From contig JANBPK010001221.1 of assembly GCA_027579435.1 (NCBI GenBank), positions 1 to 64,000 on the forward strand: a stretch of 64,000 nucleotides of DNA, in the 5' to 3' direction. The position numbers and the translations under genes are program-made. Of the stretch, positions 1 through 11,871 are shown piece after piece; the first letter of the stretch is position 1; every line of letters starts with the position of its first letter. The notes under the pieces were generated by a model, which did no database searches, had not been told where the DNA came from, and was given only the letters and a program-made list of their open reading frames with translations. Source of the DNA: Candolleomyces eurysporus (Eukaryota; Basidiomycota; Agaricomycetes; Agaricales; Psathyrellaceae).

Positions 1-1870
1 GTCGTAGCCCTCATCCCGCAGTCATTGGGGGGGCTTGCCCCCCCATTTGTCTCGGTGGACCCAGAATTCTTAGGTGGCGATGCATGAGCGGGTGTATAGC
101 CACCTCGCTGCGCGGGTGCATAGCCAGTGCCACTCTGCTTCAACGGTACACAGCCACTCTGTTGGCGTGGTCAACTCATCAACCGGCGGAATTTGAAATT
201 TCGGCAGTGTCTGCCAGCGGCATAGGTCTGTCAATCATGTATTTCGTTGCCGAAGAAAGGTCTTTGACTTGCTCTTTACTACCTTCAATTCAACCTGAAG
301 CATAAAGTACAATAATCACTCTAAGACTCTATCTTATCTTGTCTCCAACTTGCCTTACTGTGTGTGGAAGTCTGTCACACTGCTGCTCATTACAGGTTAA
401 ATTGATCAGTCGTATCTCAAATCTAAACCAGCTTTGCTTAGGCTGAGTTCAATCACTGGAAATCTGCTTCTAGGTGGGCAAAGGATCAAGTTAAAGAGTT
501 TCTAAATGACCAGATTCAACTTTTGCCAGAGGTTCACTATTCAATACTGAAGGGTGAATAATATCAAGTCTTTTACTGGTCATTGCATATAATAAAAAGC
601 TCTTGTCTGGCTCTCTACCAGACTCACCTCTGCATATCAATGTCAACGGAAGTGCAGGTACTGGAGAATCATATCTCATCGGCTTTTTCTACCGAGTCAT
701 GTAAGCTCTTTACACATGCCATGGAAAGTGGAAGTAATTCCATTGTGAGATTAGGACCTACTGGAATCTCAGCTTTTGGAACACAATAATGGACAATCAA
801 ATTTGGTGTGTCTATCTCAGTTAAAGAGCCTAAGGATTTCCCAGAACTTGGAGAAAAGTGGCACTGGAAATGAGCCTACACAGGTCAAGTTCCAATATGT
901 GCTGTTACAATTACACACCTATGATACTTGTGAAGAGGACTAATCTTTTGCTGCCTAGAGGTTGGGACCTAATGAACAAGATCACTCTGACAATGCTTTG
1001 CATTTGCTGCCTATAAAAGTAGCAGTTGAAGATTGTAATAAGCAATGGTTTGCACTTTTGCCTTCAATAGTTGTACTCTGTAAGGCTGCACACAACAGTG
1101 ATGCTGCCAAAAATCATGAAAAGAAAATTCTAAAGGCTTAGGAAAGCAAATTTGTCTTTCTAAAGATGCAAAATTAATGCTCACCTGCAAGACATGGTCT
1201 TCCAAAGGTATATGCAACTTAAGCTTTGAATGAATGTCCAGATTGATGTAATTTTGGTGTTGTAGGCATGGTGAATGACAGTCAGGGTATAGTAAGGTGG
1301 ATTATGTGGTACCTGAATAAGGATCCTCAGAAGGACCTACTGTAGTATATATAGAGTCCAGGGACTACTCAAGTCTGTACACTTATTGTTTTTGTTCTCT
1401 CCTAAAATTTGACAAACACCTTTCAGAAGGCCCAACTCTGGGGTGGCAAGGAATTGTTGAGCCTGCTTGGGTACCAATTTTATTTTGTGAGAGTAGAATT
1501 GGAAGACAAGTCAGGAAAGACTTTAACATGCACCCAACTTCCTTTAGTGCTTGCATGGGCAATCACCATTCACAGAAGCCAGGGCTTAACACTTGAAGAA
1601 GCTATGATCAAGCTTGGTGAAAAAGACTTTTCATCAGGACTAGCTTATGTTGCAATTTGATGTGTGAAAACTTTGAATGGTCTTTCTTTTTGATCCTCCT
1701 TTCCATGGAGTCACTTACAGTGGAAGGAAGAAAGTGATGCTATGTGTATGCTAAAGACAGACAATGAATGCAGAGCCACCTTTAAGTCTTTTGAATTTGA
1801 ATATCTATGGTGTAGATCTTAATGAATATGTATTCAATTCAGAATCAAATTTAATCTTTTCTGTACTAGA
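1..1870 (+). pseudogene. Decayed Pif1/Helitron-type DNA helicase relic
   Basis: Translation in shifting frames gives pieces of a superfamily 1B helicase. A P-loop NGSAGTGES lies near 634-660, where the usual GKS lysine is replaced by Glu. A following piece resembles the APTGxAAF motif (VRLGPTGISAF, about 745-780), followed by a WTI/GQTI-like stretch. Near 1273 there is VNDSQGIVR, and at 1540-1660 LPLVLAWAITIHRSQGLTLEEA, the motif V/VI region of Pif1 and Helitron helicases. Stops and frameshifts separate the pieces, so no product is expected. The region is AT-rich compared with its neighbours. No Rep nuclease motif or Helitron end was found, so it may be Helitron-derived or a stray Pif1-like gene. 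The relic ends just before BTB gene A and appears to have replaced that gene's first three exons. Confidence 0.75.
26..45. repeat. G7/C7 perfect hairpin
   Basis: A 20-base palindrome: nine bases (T, seven G, C) followed by TT and the exact reverse complement. It could fold into a very stable stem. No gene or terminator context is visible. Confidence 0.6.
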
Positions 1871-2009
1871 ATTTCACTTCAACATGTGAACACTCAGATT
1901 GACAATCAACAATGAAAAAACTTGGACTCAGCAAGCGCCCTACTATCAGTATGACGCATTGCGTCATGCGGAAAACCTGTGTTGTACTCGCTCAGAGCCA
2001 CTCCACGCT

Positions 2010-2639
2010 ACTCAGATGAGGGAGCATGCTATCGAGAAGCTGTCGAAGATGTCACTGAACTCCTTCAAGGAGGTCACCCTCGCCCGAGCTCATGGCAAAG
2101 TCGCCAAATGGCTCAAAGAAGGGTTGAACGAAATCGTGAACCAGGAGGAGACACTCGAACCCGATGAGCTTCAGGTTCACCTACTAGGATTGCAGACCGC
2201 TTTCCGACTGATGTGGATACAGAACCAATCTCTCAAAAGACCACAGGCCGCATCAAATCCTCGAATCACGTTGGAGTCGTTGGGATGTTGCAATGGCCAC
2301 GCGATATTCGCTGGCCCCAGGAGCTGTGTGCACTGCTCTGGGGAGATATCGATTAGTGATCCTGAGGCAATGTATGTGCACCCATCTTCCACAGCGGCGT
2401 ACAAGTACGGCAATACCGGGATCGAGCTCGGCATAAGCTTGGTGAATCTGAGGTGCACGAATTGCTCAAACCCGCCGCTCCCTCATGGATCATATGGCTG
2501 TCCCACGTGCGGCTCTTCGACATATTATACGTCCTTCTGGATTATTTCAAGCCCAGCCAGAAATCCCAACGCCGACACGGTTCACGTCGAAGAAGTGTTC
2601 AAGGAGGAAATCGCGGGCTGTGAGTCCTGGAGCCAGTAG
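2010..2639 (+). pseudogene. BTB family gene A, 5'-truncated (type alpha, last exon only)
   Basis: Only the equivalent of exon 4 of genes B-D is present, beginning at the usual acceptor (CAG followed by ATGAGGGAGCATGCT). It encodes the helical linker, the CxxC module (CNGHAIF...CVHCSGEI and LRCTNC...YGCPTCG) and the C-terminal tail EEVFKEEIAGCESWSQ. The 5' half with the BTB fold is missing; upstream sequence is helicase relic. A small in-frame change (GKVAK, HLLGLQ) also differs from paralogs. The reading frame runs upstream to 1899, so a chimeric transcript is conceivable, but no promoter is evident. Confidence 0.75.
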
Positions 2640-3787
2640 CCAGGCTTCAGTATTACTGCCAGTCAGCGTGTATCGTTTGTGTATACCAACCGTCCNTTTT
2701 TTTGTCCCAGATTCCAGTTCCGATTCGTACTAGATAACTTGTCAGACCGACCAAAGATTAGAACGAAATTGTACATGAAGTAGCGATCAGTATTAAAGTC
2801 TGCGAGTTACATACCATGGCGTCCAACTAGCGTATTCTGAAAGGTCGATAAAGGCTCGGTCAGTCAGGAGAGGGAGAGAGAGAAATGGAACAGCGGTCTA
2901 CCAAAGAGTGAAACCGACCTTCAATAAGACCTCCGGCACCCCGAACGGAATGGATGAATATCAGATTGGAAGTGGACGGTGCCAGCGATGGTAAGCGGAA
3001 AGCTCGAGCCGCGCTTGAGGTGAACGAGACACAGAGAGAGCGCGGCCAAGCCAGCGAAGAAGAGGTTAAGAGATCCTGGATGGAGGACTGCTGCACGAGA
3101 ACGAGAGCCAGGAGCCACAAAGATTCTCGAACGGCACGTCGGTGGCAGATGGTCGTGATGGATGATGGGGATTCTTCGCACTCGCGCAGTCCAGTGTAAC
3201 AGCGCTGTCGAGTGGAAGGGGGCTCGAGTGGAGCGCAGAAGAGCAATCAGTCACACACGACAGCGATTATCAGAAGTAGGCTTAACACGAGGAGCAGGAG
3301 GCCACATGCATCGAAATCGAAGTCCTGGTGTATACATGTCTAAGAAAAGCGTCGATTGAGCGGGGAATAACAATCCTCGAGGCAGAGAGTGAAGAAATCC
3401 ATGATGGCTCTTTTCATCTCCTCCACAACAGAATACAGCTCACTAGACGAGGACGGCTCAAGCCCAATAAACTCATCAATCGTTGGTGGATAGCCGAATA
3501 GAAATGATACATCTACAGTACCACCTGTAAAACGGAATTAACACAGACGCAGATGTCATCGTGTGTGCACCGAAACTCGTTTCATTCTTCTCCATGGCCA
3601 AAGCAAGCGGCGAATGACCGATGAGTATGACCGAGTACCCAATTTGGCGCCCAATGCAGAGTCATCTGACGCCATTCTCTTGCCTCGTGCCTGTGTGGCG
3701 TGTTGTCACCGGACGTTTTCTTTATCGATCATCAAATGCACATATCAAGCAACGCTCACTCTTGCTGGTTCTTACCATCACCAAGCA
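2640..3787. other. Intergenic; first copy of a duplicated non-coding block
   Basis: No convincing gene. Sequence from 2640 to about 3420 is repeated with small indels at 8327-9260, downstream of gene D. The part before gene B holds its promoter. An ambiguous N stands at 2696 before a T run. Confidence 0.6.
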
Positions 3788-4959
3788 ATGTCGACTGAGA
3801 GCCCTTCTAATGGTACACCTCAGGGAGCAACGGCGCGTGTGGAAGATGTGCTTCTCGGTGGAACGGTGTTCTTCAAGGTGAGTGAAGGAGAGTTCTAACC
3901 CACTGAATGGTGGGCTTATAATAGCATGGCTGATCAATCGTGCACCTGGGTCGGCTCAGGTAGAAGAAACCATTTTCGAGGCCCCTCAATACAGGTTCAC
4001 AGAGTACTCTGAGGTCTTCGCGGATATGTTTCGTTTGCCCCAAGTAGAAGATGGGCGCGATGCTGTTAATGTCGAAGGACGGAGCAAGGGTCATCCGATC
4101 GTTCTCGAGGGATATAAAGCTTGCGATTTTGCTGCATTGATCAAGGTTCTATACCCTACGTAGGTGGAATCACTCGATCTCCAGGTCATTGTCTCAAAAC
4201 ACAGGATGGTGGCGAGTTCAGGCCTAAGGATATGATGACCGGTGCATACACCTTAACGAAGGACGAATGGGTTGGAGTTCTCGATCTATCGACGAGGTGG
4301 CAGATGAAGATGGTGCGTCCTACCCTTCACCCCACGATTCTGACAGACGCTCAAAGAAACATAACCTCATTTTTGGGCAGATGAGGGAGTACGCGATCAC
4401 CAAACTGTCCAACCTGTCTCTGAGCTCCGTCGAGAAGGTCACTCTCGCTCGAGCTCATAAGGTTGCTAAATGGCTCAAGGAAGGATTGAGCGAGATCGTG
4501 ACGCAGGAGGAAACCCTTGAGCCCGACGAGCTCAAATCTTATCTGGGACTGGAAACCGCTTTCCGATTGGTGTGGATCCAGATTCAATCGTTGAGACGTG
4601 CGCAGGTTCCATCGAATACTCCAATCACGTTGAAGTCGTTGGGCTGTCCCGGTGGTCATGTGATTTTCACCCGCCCCGCGAACTGCTGCTCTTGCCGTCG
4701 ACAGATATCGATAGATGATCCCAAGGCCATGTCTGTGCAATCCGAATTCGTGAACGTGCGAAATCTGAGATGCAATCATTGCTCAAACCAACCCCTCTCT
4801 AATGGAACATATTATTGTGACTCCTTCGATTGTCACACTGACGATTCGACTTTCAAGCTTATAGCTCCAGCCTCCTGTCAGAGTACCAACGCTGACACGG
4901 TGAATGTCGAGGAAGTGTTCAAGGAGGAAATCGCGAGCTACGAGTCCTGGAACCAGTAG
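3788..4959 (+). CDS. BTB/POZ protein with C-terminal cysteine module (gene B, type alpha)
   Basis: Four exons: 3788-3877, 3960-4159, 4222-4312, 4381-4959, giving 319 residues with consistent splice phases (0, 2, 0) and GTGAGT, GTAGGT and GTGCGT donors. Residues 17-97 form the BTB/POZ fold (VEETIFEAPQYRFTEYSEVFADMF, then HPIVLEGYKACDFAALIKVLYP), a protein-interaction domain. Residues 105-165 hold the TKDEWVGVLDLSTRWQM segment and the helical VEKVTLARAHKVAKWLKEGL region usual in Agaricomycete BTB proteins. The C-terminal half is specific to this locus: C216, C229/C230/C232, C258/C261, C273 and C278 suggest bound zinc. It ends with the family tail EEVFKEEIASYESWNQ. No signal peptide or membrane segment. 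The molecular role is unknown; an adaptor, possibly a Cullin-3 substrate adaptor, is inference from BTB biology. Confidence 0.85.
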
Positions 4960-5442
4960 CTACGTGTCGTTGTTAATGCTAGCCAGCTTCGTGTATTGTA
5001 GTATAATCCCAATGTTCCATCTTGTTCCGCCTCGTTTCAGGTAGCTTCGCGGACCGACCATATGACAGAACGAGAAAGTACATAGAGGAGCAGCCGCTAT
5101 CGAAATGTGGGCAGTTGACAATGGCGTACGTGAGGCGTAGACGCATCTCGAAAGGTCGGAAACGGCTCATATAAAGAGAGTACGAAATGGAACGAGGGTC
5201 TATCGCGGAATGGAACCAGAGTTCACTAAAAACCTCCAGCATGCTAAACCGTGGAGTGCCAAGGTGCAAAGCCTCCGATCGTTGACGAGCACGAACACTT
5301 CATTTAGCGCCCCGGCAGACCCGTGATTTGACGCCATGGTTCCGCCTCGTGCCTGCCTTGACACCGGACATTTCCTTTATCGATGGTTAGATGACCATAT
5401 CAAGCGCCGGTCACTCTCGTTGCTTCTTACCATCACCAGACC
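4960..5442. repeat. Spacer repeated between alpha genes (first copy)
   Basis: The 3' flank and promoter spacer between B and C is repeated at about 6650-7124 between C and D (same order of GCTAGCCAGCTTCGTGT, GACCGACCATATGACAGAAC and promoter blocks). No gene is supported inside it. Confidence 0.7.
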
Positions 5443-6649
5443 ATGTCGACTGACAGCCCTTCTAACGAAAGGACTCATGGAGCGACACCGCGCGTAGAGG
5501 ATGTGCTATGGGGTAGTATAGTCTTCTTCAGAGTAAGTCAGGGGCTTTACACCCCACGAAATAGTCGACGTAAAATGGCATAGCTAATCAATCACGCATC
5601 TGGGGCGGCTCAGGTCGAAGAGACCATCTTCGAGGTCCCTCAATACAGGTTCACGGAGTACTCTGAGGTCTTTGCAGATATGTTCCATATGCCTCAGGGT
5701 GCAGGTGATGCTGAGGACGTCGAAGGACGACGCAGGGATCGTCCGATCGTTTTAGAAGGATACAAGGCTGCGGATTTCGCCGCTATAGTCAAGGTTCTAT
5801 ACCCTGCGTAGGTGGAATCGCTTGATCTCTAGGTCTTTGTCTAAGCACGCAGAATGATGGCGGGTTCAGGCCTAAGGATATGATAGCCGGTTCATACAAC
5901 TTGACGAAGGACGAATGGGTTGGAGTTCTTGATCTATCGACGAGGTGGCAAATGAAGATGGTACGCTCTACCCCTCGTCCCTCGATTCTTACAGACGCTC
6001 AAAAGAAGCAACGTCTCATTGTTGGCAGACGAGGGAACACGCGATCGTCAAATTGTCTGACCTGTCTCTGAGCCCTTTCGAGAAGGTCACCCTCGCGCGA
6101 GCTCACAAGGTCGTCAAGTGGCTCAAAGAGGGATTGAACGAAATCGTGACGCAGGAGGAGGCGCTCAAACCCGATGAGCTTAAGGCTCACGTAGGACTGG
6201 AAACTGCGTTCCGTTTGATGTGGATCCAGATCCAATCGCTCAAACGTTCACAAGTCGCATCAGGTCCTCGAATCACGTTGGGGTCTTTGGGATGCTACAA
6301 TGGTCATGCGGTGTTCACTGGCCCCAGGAACTGCAAGGGCTGCTCTCGAGAGATATCGATTGGTGATCCTGAGGCAATGTATGTGGACCCATCTTCCACA
6401 GGGACGTTCAAGTACGGCAATACCGGGACCGAGCCCGGCAGTATAATGAGCCTGGCGAACCTGAGATGCAAGAATTGCTCAAGCAAGCCACTCAGTTGTA
6501 CATTATATGGCTGTTCGTACGGCTGTCTGACAAATTATGCGTCCTTTATCATTATTGCAAATCCAGCCCCGAATACCAACACCGACACGGTTCACGTCGA
6601 AGAAGTGTTCAAGGAGGAAATCGCGAGCTACGAGTCCTGGAACAAGTAG
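5443..6649 (+). CDS. BTB/POZ protein gene C (type alpha)
   Basis: Exons 5443-5532, 5614-5807, 5870-5960 and 6029-6649 give 331 residues. Compared with gene B, the BTB exon is two codons shorter and the cysteine region about 14 residues longer, with CYNGHAVF, CKGCSREI, LRCKNC and a cysteine cluster near YGCSYGC. Exon 4 starts ACGAGGGAACAC rather than ATGAGG, so its first residue is Thr, confirming that this is an exon boundary and not a start codon. Intact, with tail EEVFKEEIASYESWNK. It is almost identical to gene D, from a recent tandem duplication with a 1,682-base step. Confidence 0.85.
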
Positions 6650-7124
6650 CTACATGTCGTTGTTACCGCTAGCCAGCTTCGTGTATCGTAGTATTATCCA
6701 ATCTTCCATCTTGTTCTGCCTCGTTTCAGGTAGCTTCGCGGACCGACCATATGACAGAACGAGAAAGTACATAGAGTAGCAGCCGCTATCGAAAAGTAGG
6801 TAGTTGACAATGGCGTACGCGAGGCGTAGACGTATCCCGAAAGGTCCGAAATGGCTCATATCAAGAGAGTACGAAATGAAACAAGCCTGGTCCATCACGG
6901 AATGGAATCAGTCTTCACTAACGACCTCCGGCACGCTGAACCTTGGAGAAACAAGGCGTGAAGCCCCCGATGGTTGGCGAGCACAAATACTTCATTTGGC
7001 GCCCAAGCAGACCGGTGATTTGACGCTTCGTGCCTGTTTTTGTCACCGGACCTTGCCTTTATCGACGGTTAGATGACCATATCAAGCACCGGTCACTCTC
7101 ATTGCTTCTTACCATCACCAAGCC
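6650..7124. repeat. Spacer repeated between alpha genes (second copy)
   Basis: Second copy of the B-C spacer (4960-5442), with point differences. It holds the gene C 3' flank and the gene D promoter. No coding region is supported. Confidence 0.7.
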
Positions 7125-8326
7125 ATGTCGACTGACAGTCCTAACGAAACGACTCATGGAGCAACACCGCGCGTCGGAGACGTGCTTTGGGGTGGTACAG
7201 TGTTCTTCAAGGTGAGGCAGGGGGCTTTGCACCCCATTACATGGTCGGCGATGAATAGTATAGCTGATCGATCGCACATCCGGGGCGCATCAGGTCGAAG
7301 AGACCATCTTCGAGGTCCCTCGATACAGGTTCACGGAGTACTCTGAGGTCTTTGCAGATATGTTCCATATGCCTCAGGGTGCAGGTGATGCTGAGGACAT
7401 CGAAGGACGACGCAGGGATCGTCCGATCGTTTTAGAAGGATACAAGGCTGCGGATTTCGCCGCTATAGTCAAGGTTCTATACCCTGCGTAGGTGGATTCG
7501 CTTGATCTCTAGGTCTTTGTCTGAGCACGCAGAATGATGGCGGGTTCAGGCCTAAGGATATGATAGCCGGTTCATACAACTTGACGAAGGACGAATGGGT
7601 TGGAGTTCTTGATCTATCGACGAGGTGGCAAATGAAGATGGTGCGCTTTACCCCTCGTCCCTCGATTCTTACAGACGCTCAAAAGAAACAACGTCTCATT
7701 GTTGGCAGACGAGGGAACACGCGATCGTCAAATTGTCTGACCTATCTCTGAGCCCTTTCGAGAAGGTCACCCTCGCGCGAGCTCACAAGGTAGTCAAGTG
7801 GCTCAAAGAGGGATTGAACGAAATCGTGACGCAGGAGGAGGCGCTCAAACCCGATGAGCTTAAGGCTCACGTAGGACTGGAAACTGCGTTCCGTTTGATG
7901 TGGATCCAGATCCAATCGCTCAAACGTCCACAAGTCGCATTAAATCCTCGAATCACGTTGGGGTCTTTGGGATGCTACAATGGTCATGCGGTGTTCACTG
8001 GCCCCAGGAACTGCAAGTACTGCTCTCGAGAGATATCGATTGGTGATCCTGAGGCAATGTATATGGATCCATCTCCCACAGTGACGTACAAGCACGGCGA
8101 TGCCGGGATCGAGCTCGGCATGAACTTGGCGAATCTGAGATGCAAGAATTGCTCTTACACGCCAATCTATTGTAAATCATATAGCTGTCCCTCGTGCGGT
8201 TCCTCGACACCTTATGCGTCCTTCTGGATAATTTCAAGTCCAGCCCAAAATACCAACGCTGACACGGTTAGCGTCGAAGAGGTGTTCAAGGAGGAGATCG
8301 CGAGCTATGAGTGCTGGAGCCAGTAG
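7125..8326 (+). CDS. BTB/POZ protein gene D (type alpha)
   Basis: Exons 7125-7211, 7294-7487, 7550-7640 and 7709-8326 encode 329 residues. Exons 2 and 3 differ from gene C by only a few bases. The second half of the cysteine module, by contrast, is like gene A (YSCPSCGSSTPYASFWIISSPAQNT compared with A's YGCPTCGSSTYYTSFWIISSPARNP), suggesting gene conversion between A-like and C-like copies. All splice sites are present (donor 1 is GTGAGG) and the frame is open. Tail: EEVFKEEIASYECWSQ, with Ser to Cys. Confidence 0.85.
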
Positions 8327-9975
8327 CCAGGTTTCGGTAATAGCGCTAGCCAGCGTGTATCGTTTGTATATACCAACCATGCTTTGTTTGTCCCAGATTC
8401 CAGTTCCGATTCGTACTAGGTAACTTGTCAGACCGACCAAAGATTAGAAAGAAATTGGACGTGAAATAGCAATCAGTATTAAAGTCTGGGAGTTACATAC
8501 GATGGCGTCCAAGTAGCGTATTCTGAAAGGTCGGTAAAGGCTCGGTCAGTCAGGAGAGGGAGAGAGAGAAATGGAACAGCGGTCTATCAAAGAGTGAAAC
8601 CGGCTTTCAATGAGCCTCCGGCACCCCGAACGGAATGGATGAATATCAGATTGGAAGTGCCAGCGATGGTAAGCGGAAGGCTCGAGCCGCGCTTGAGGTG
8701 AACGAGACAGAGAGAGAGCGCAGCCAAGCTAGCGAGGAAGACGTTGAAAGACCCTGGACGGAGGACCGATGTATGGGAACGAGAGCCAGGAGCCACAAAG
8801 ATCCTCGTACTTTACTCTCATTGATGCGTTGAAAGAGTCTCAGACGGGACATCAGTGGCAGATGATCGTGATAAATGATGGGGATTCTTCGCACTCGCGC
8901 AGTGCAGTGTAATAGCGCTGTCGGGTGAGGGGGCTTGAGTGGAGCGCAGAAGAGCAATCAGTCACACAGATGCGGCGGTGTCAAGAGATAATATCTCGTT
9001 TTCGTCGGTTCTACAGCGAAAACGTCTGATGATGAACGGTGGGCGAGAAAGCAAAAGTTTTCGTCTTCCAGAGTCGAATATGGATGACGAAAGCGATTTC
9101 CAGAAGTAGGCTTGACACGAGGAGCGGGAGGCCACATGCGTCGAAATCGAAGTCCTCGTGTATGTGTGTCTAAGAAAAGCGTCGATTGAGCGGGGAGCAA
9201 CAAATGCCTCGAGGGAGGGAGTGAGGAAATACGTAACGGCTGGTTTCATGCCCTCCACAGCAGAGCACAGCTGGACGAGTGGAATGTTTGGTCGTCGAGG
9301 TTCGAGATGTCAGCGGAATGGTGGTGGTCAACGGGCAACCGAGCAAGATCAATGACCGGTGAAGGCGAACGGTGGCTATGCCTTCTCCGCTTAGACTCCG
9401 GCCGGACGCCCTTCGGCTTGGCAACGAGCTGTCATGATCGTGGAGGCAGCAACACCAGGTCGGACATTCACCCTTCTTCTGTTATCTTCATCTTCTCTGC
9501 TTCTTTCGTTCTCCTGGTGCTGGCTACAGAGGCTGGCGAGCGCCCCCACGCAATTTGCCACATTCATTTAGTCTCGAAGTTCAAGACGTAATACGGTGCG
9601 TGCAGCGTGTCAGATGCGTTTCGACCCACGAGGCTGTCGGCCCTCCTTCCCTTTTGTGTATCAATGTTTGATCGCGCTCCCTGTTGTTCTCGTTTTTTCC
9701 CTCGCCCGGTTGGTTTTCGCTCTCGCTTGCGTGCCCTGCTTGCCTGCCTGCCTCGCGCCTTGCCTCGCTGCCTTCTCCTTCGATTCCTTTTCGCATCACC
9801 TGCCTGGCTAACTCTGACACGTTTTCCTCCCGCTGCGGCCTTTGTTCCCCGCGAATTCTCCTCCTCTTTACGACGACGACGACGACCCTTGACGCTCTCC
9901 ACGGACGACGCTTACGCTTTGCTCGCTCGACCGAATCCACCTCCACGATTCTAGACGGAGAGGTAACAGAAAAAG
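8327..9975. other. Intergenic; second copy of the duplicated block, then the Chs7 5' flank
   Basis: 8327 to about 9260 is a second copy of 2640-3420 with two extra pieces (near 8810-8860 and 8970-9090). 9260-9975 is pyrimidine-rich upstream sequence of the Chs7 gene. I see no supported gene on either strand; the open frames here are compositional. Confidence 0.55.
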
Positions 9976-11871
9976 ATGGCATTCGGGGACTTTCAACCCC
10001 TCTGCGAGAACACGCCCAGCTATACCTGGTGCAACCTCTTCTATCGTCAGGTGCGCTGCGTCCATCCCCTTTGCCTGTGGGCCCGTTGAACTCATGATCG
10101 ATCCCCCGCGTCCTCCTTTCCCCGCATTTCCCACCTCGCCCGCTCCCTCGCCCTCTCTCCGCCCCACGCTCGCCCGACTCGCAGCTCCTCCGCAACTCCC
10201 CCGCCACACTAACAGGTCTCTCAGCCGACCGCCCCGCTGCACCCATCGGCATCAACCCCAAATGCGGGATCCCCCGCTTGAACCATGACGGGTCGATATC
10301 CAACGTGGCGAATATCGCCGTCTGTGGAGCAAGTGTGTTCTTCGTGGGGCTGTTGATTTATTTGTGTAATAGGAGGAAGGCTGCCGTTGGTATGTCGTCC
10401 TTTCATATTTTATCCGGATCGCACGCCTTCCCTGGCGCATTCGCCTGACGTTCGCTGACCCTTTGAACCCATAGGCCGAGTAGAGCTCCGCACATTCCTC
10501 ATCTTCTATCTCCTCACTCTCCCTCTGCAACTCTTGACAACGGGTTCGATTTTGGAACAAGGATCGCTGGGATTGACGATCTTGACGGCGGTGCATGCAG
10601 GAATGGTGGCTGCGACGTTCTGGGCTTTGTTGGCGAATGGAATTGTGGCTACGCAGGTAGTGGAGGATGGAACGTTGAGTAGCTTAATTGTGAGTCTCCC
10701 TCTACGTTCGTTATCCCTTCGCCCCTTCCATCTGTCGACTTTCTCCACCGTTTTTCCTGCGGTCGTTATCCCTCTGGATAAGAATCGGAAGTTCTAACAT
10801 CGTTCGTTCAACAGCCCTTCTTCATCTTCTCGTTCCTCTTCTTCGGCGTGACGATCTATATCTCGCTAGATGTGGGACTTTCAGTGACGGACCTCATTGG
10901 AGGAGTGTCGAANCCCCCCGGAGAGGTTGGGCAACATTCCCCTTTTCGTATTCACGAGTATTTGGCCCGCTGCGTGAGTCCTTCCCTTCGGTCATTCAAT
11001 CCCTACTACGGACTCCCTTTCTGCCCGTACTTTTGCTGACCCCGTATGCTTTTCGGATACAGTGCGGCGCTCATCTACCTCATCATCATGTTGTTCATCG
11101 TCATCAAAGTCCTCAACGAGACGAGACCGATGTGGTTCTACCTCCTCAGTGCGCTTCTCTTTGCCCTCAGTCAGTTGGCATGGTTCTTGTTGGGTAGGGT
11201 GTTGTGTGATGTGAGTCCCCGTTTCTCTCCGTTTGATCTTCGGTTGTTCGTTCTTTCGTTCGTTCTTTTGTATAACGCCGACTCGGCGCTTGCGTCGTCG
11301 GGAAGACCGAAAGATGTTCCAAGCGGAGGTCCTGCATCAACGGCCTCGAGTTGCTTCGGCCACCTTTCACCGTGCTGTGTTCTGGCTGCCGTGATGGAGT
11401 GACAAGCTATTTCGTTTTTGTTTCATTTCATTCCGACTCGCCATCATCGCTGGTTGCCAAGCCCTTCCTTTATCACTTCCTTTGTTCTGGCATCATTCAT
11501 TTATTTCATCTCGCACCAAGTTTCATCCCATTCCCGCTTAATCCGACTTGTTGAATGACTTGCTGATTGACCGACTTTGTTTGCTTGTTTGCTTGTAGGC
11601 TTCGGACTCCAAAGTTGATGGATCGTTCCTCGCGACTTTGCTCGAGACGGCGGCTGTTGGTGTGCTGTATCTAGGCTGGAAGAGTATAACTGAAGGTGCG
11701 TTCACGTCCCTCGTTCAACCCTCTTTCGTCCTTCGTCTTCTCTCCCACCCCCTTCTCACCACGCCTGTGTGTTGTGTTGATCATTTCCGCTCTCTTTGCT
11801 TCTTGATTATCGAACTGACGTTTCGGTTCCGTTTCACAGAATCATGGGATGACGAGTACTACCCATCATGA
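9976..11871 (+). CDS. chs7: Chs7-family chitin synthase export chaperone (intact copy)
   Basis: Seven exons: 9976-10050, 10185-10389, 10475-10689, 10815-10973, 11063-11210, 11599-11695 and 11840-11871. They give 309 residues once the single N at 10913 is ignored. With the N counted, exon 4 goes out of frame; without it the reading is NPPERLGNIPLFVFTSIWP, matching exon 5. The protein starts MAFGDFQPLCENTPSY, has a conserved Cys-rich lumenal start (INPKCGIPRLNHDG) and about seven hydrophobic segments, including VCGASVFFVGLLIYLC, ALIYLIIMLFIVIKVL and FYLLSALLFALSQLAWFLLG. It ends with the acidic ESWDDEYYPS. Known Chs7 proteins sit in the ER and are needed for export of class IV chitin synthase. 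The start and intron 1 acceptor were chosen because only the GCAG at 10184 keeps the phase. Three other copies in the window are broken, so this is the only one here likely to work. Confidence 0.85.

Noticed and set aside
2860..3359. Overlapping frames on both strands
   Set aside because: The block is duplicated at 8600-8960, where the frames differ and are broken by indels, so there is no selection on coding.
5000..5269. 96-codon antisense frame after gene B, also after gene C
   Set aside because: It is shifted and shortened in the second copy, has no domain, and overlaps 3' flank.
9581..10303. 240-codon antisense frame over Chs7 exons 1-2
   Set aside because: It lies opposite the Chs7 5' part, is Arg/Glu/Gly-rich with no domain, and arises from pyrimidine-rich intron sequence.
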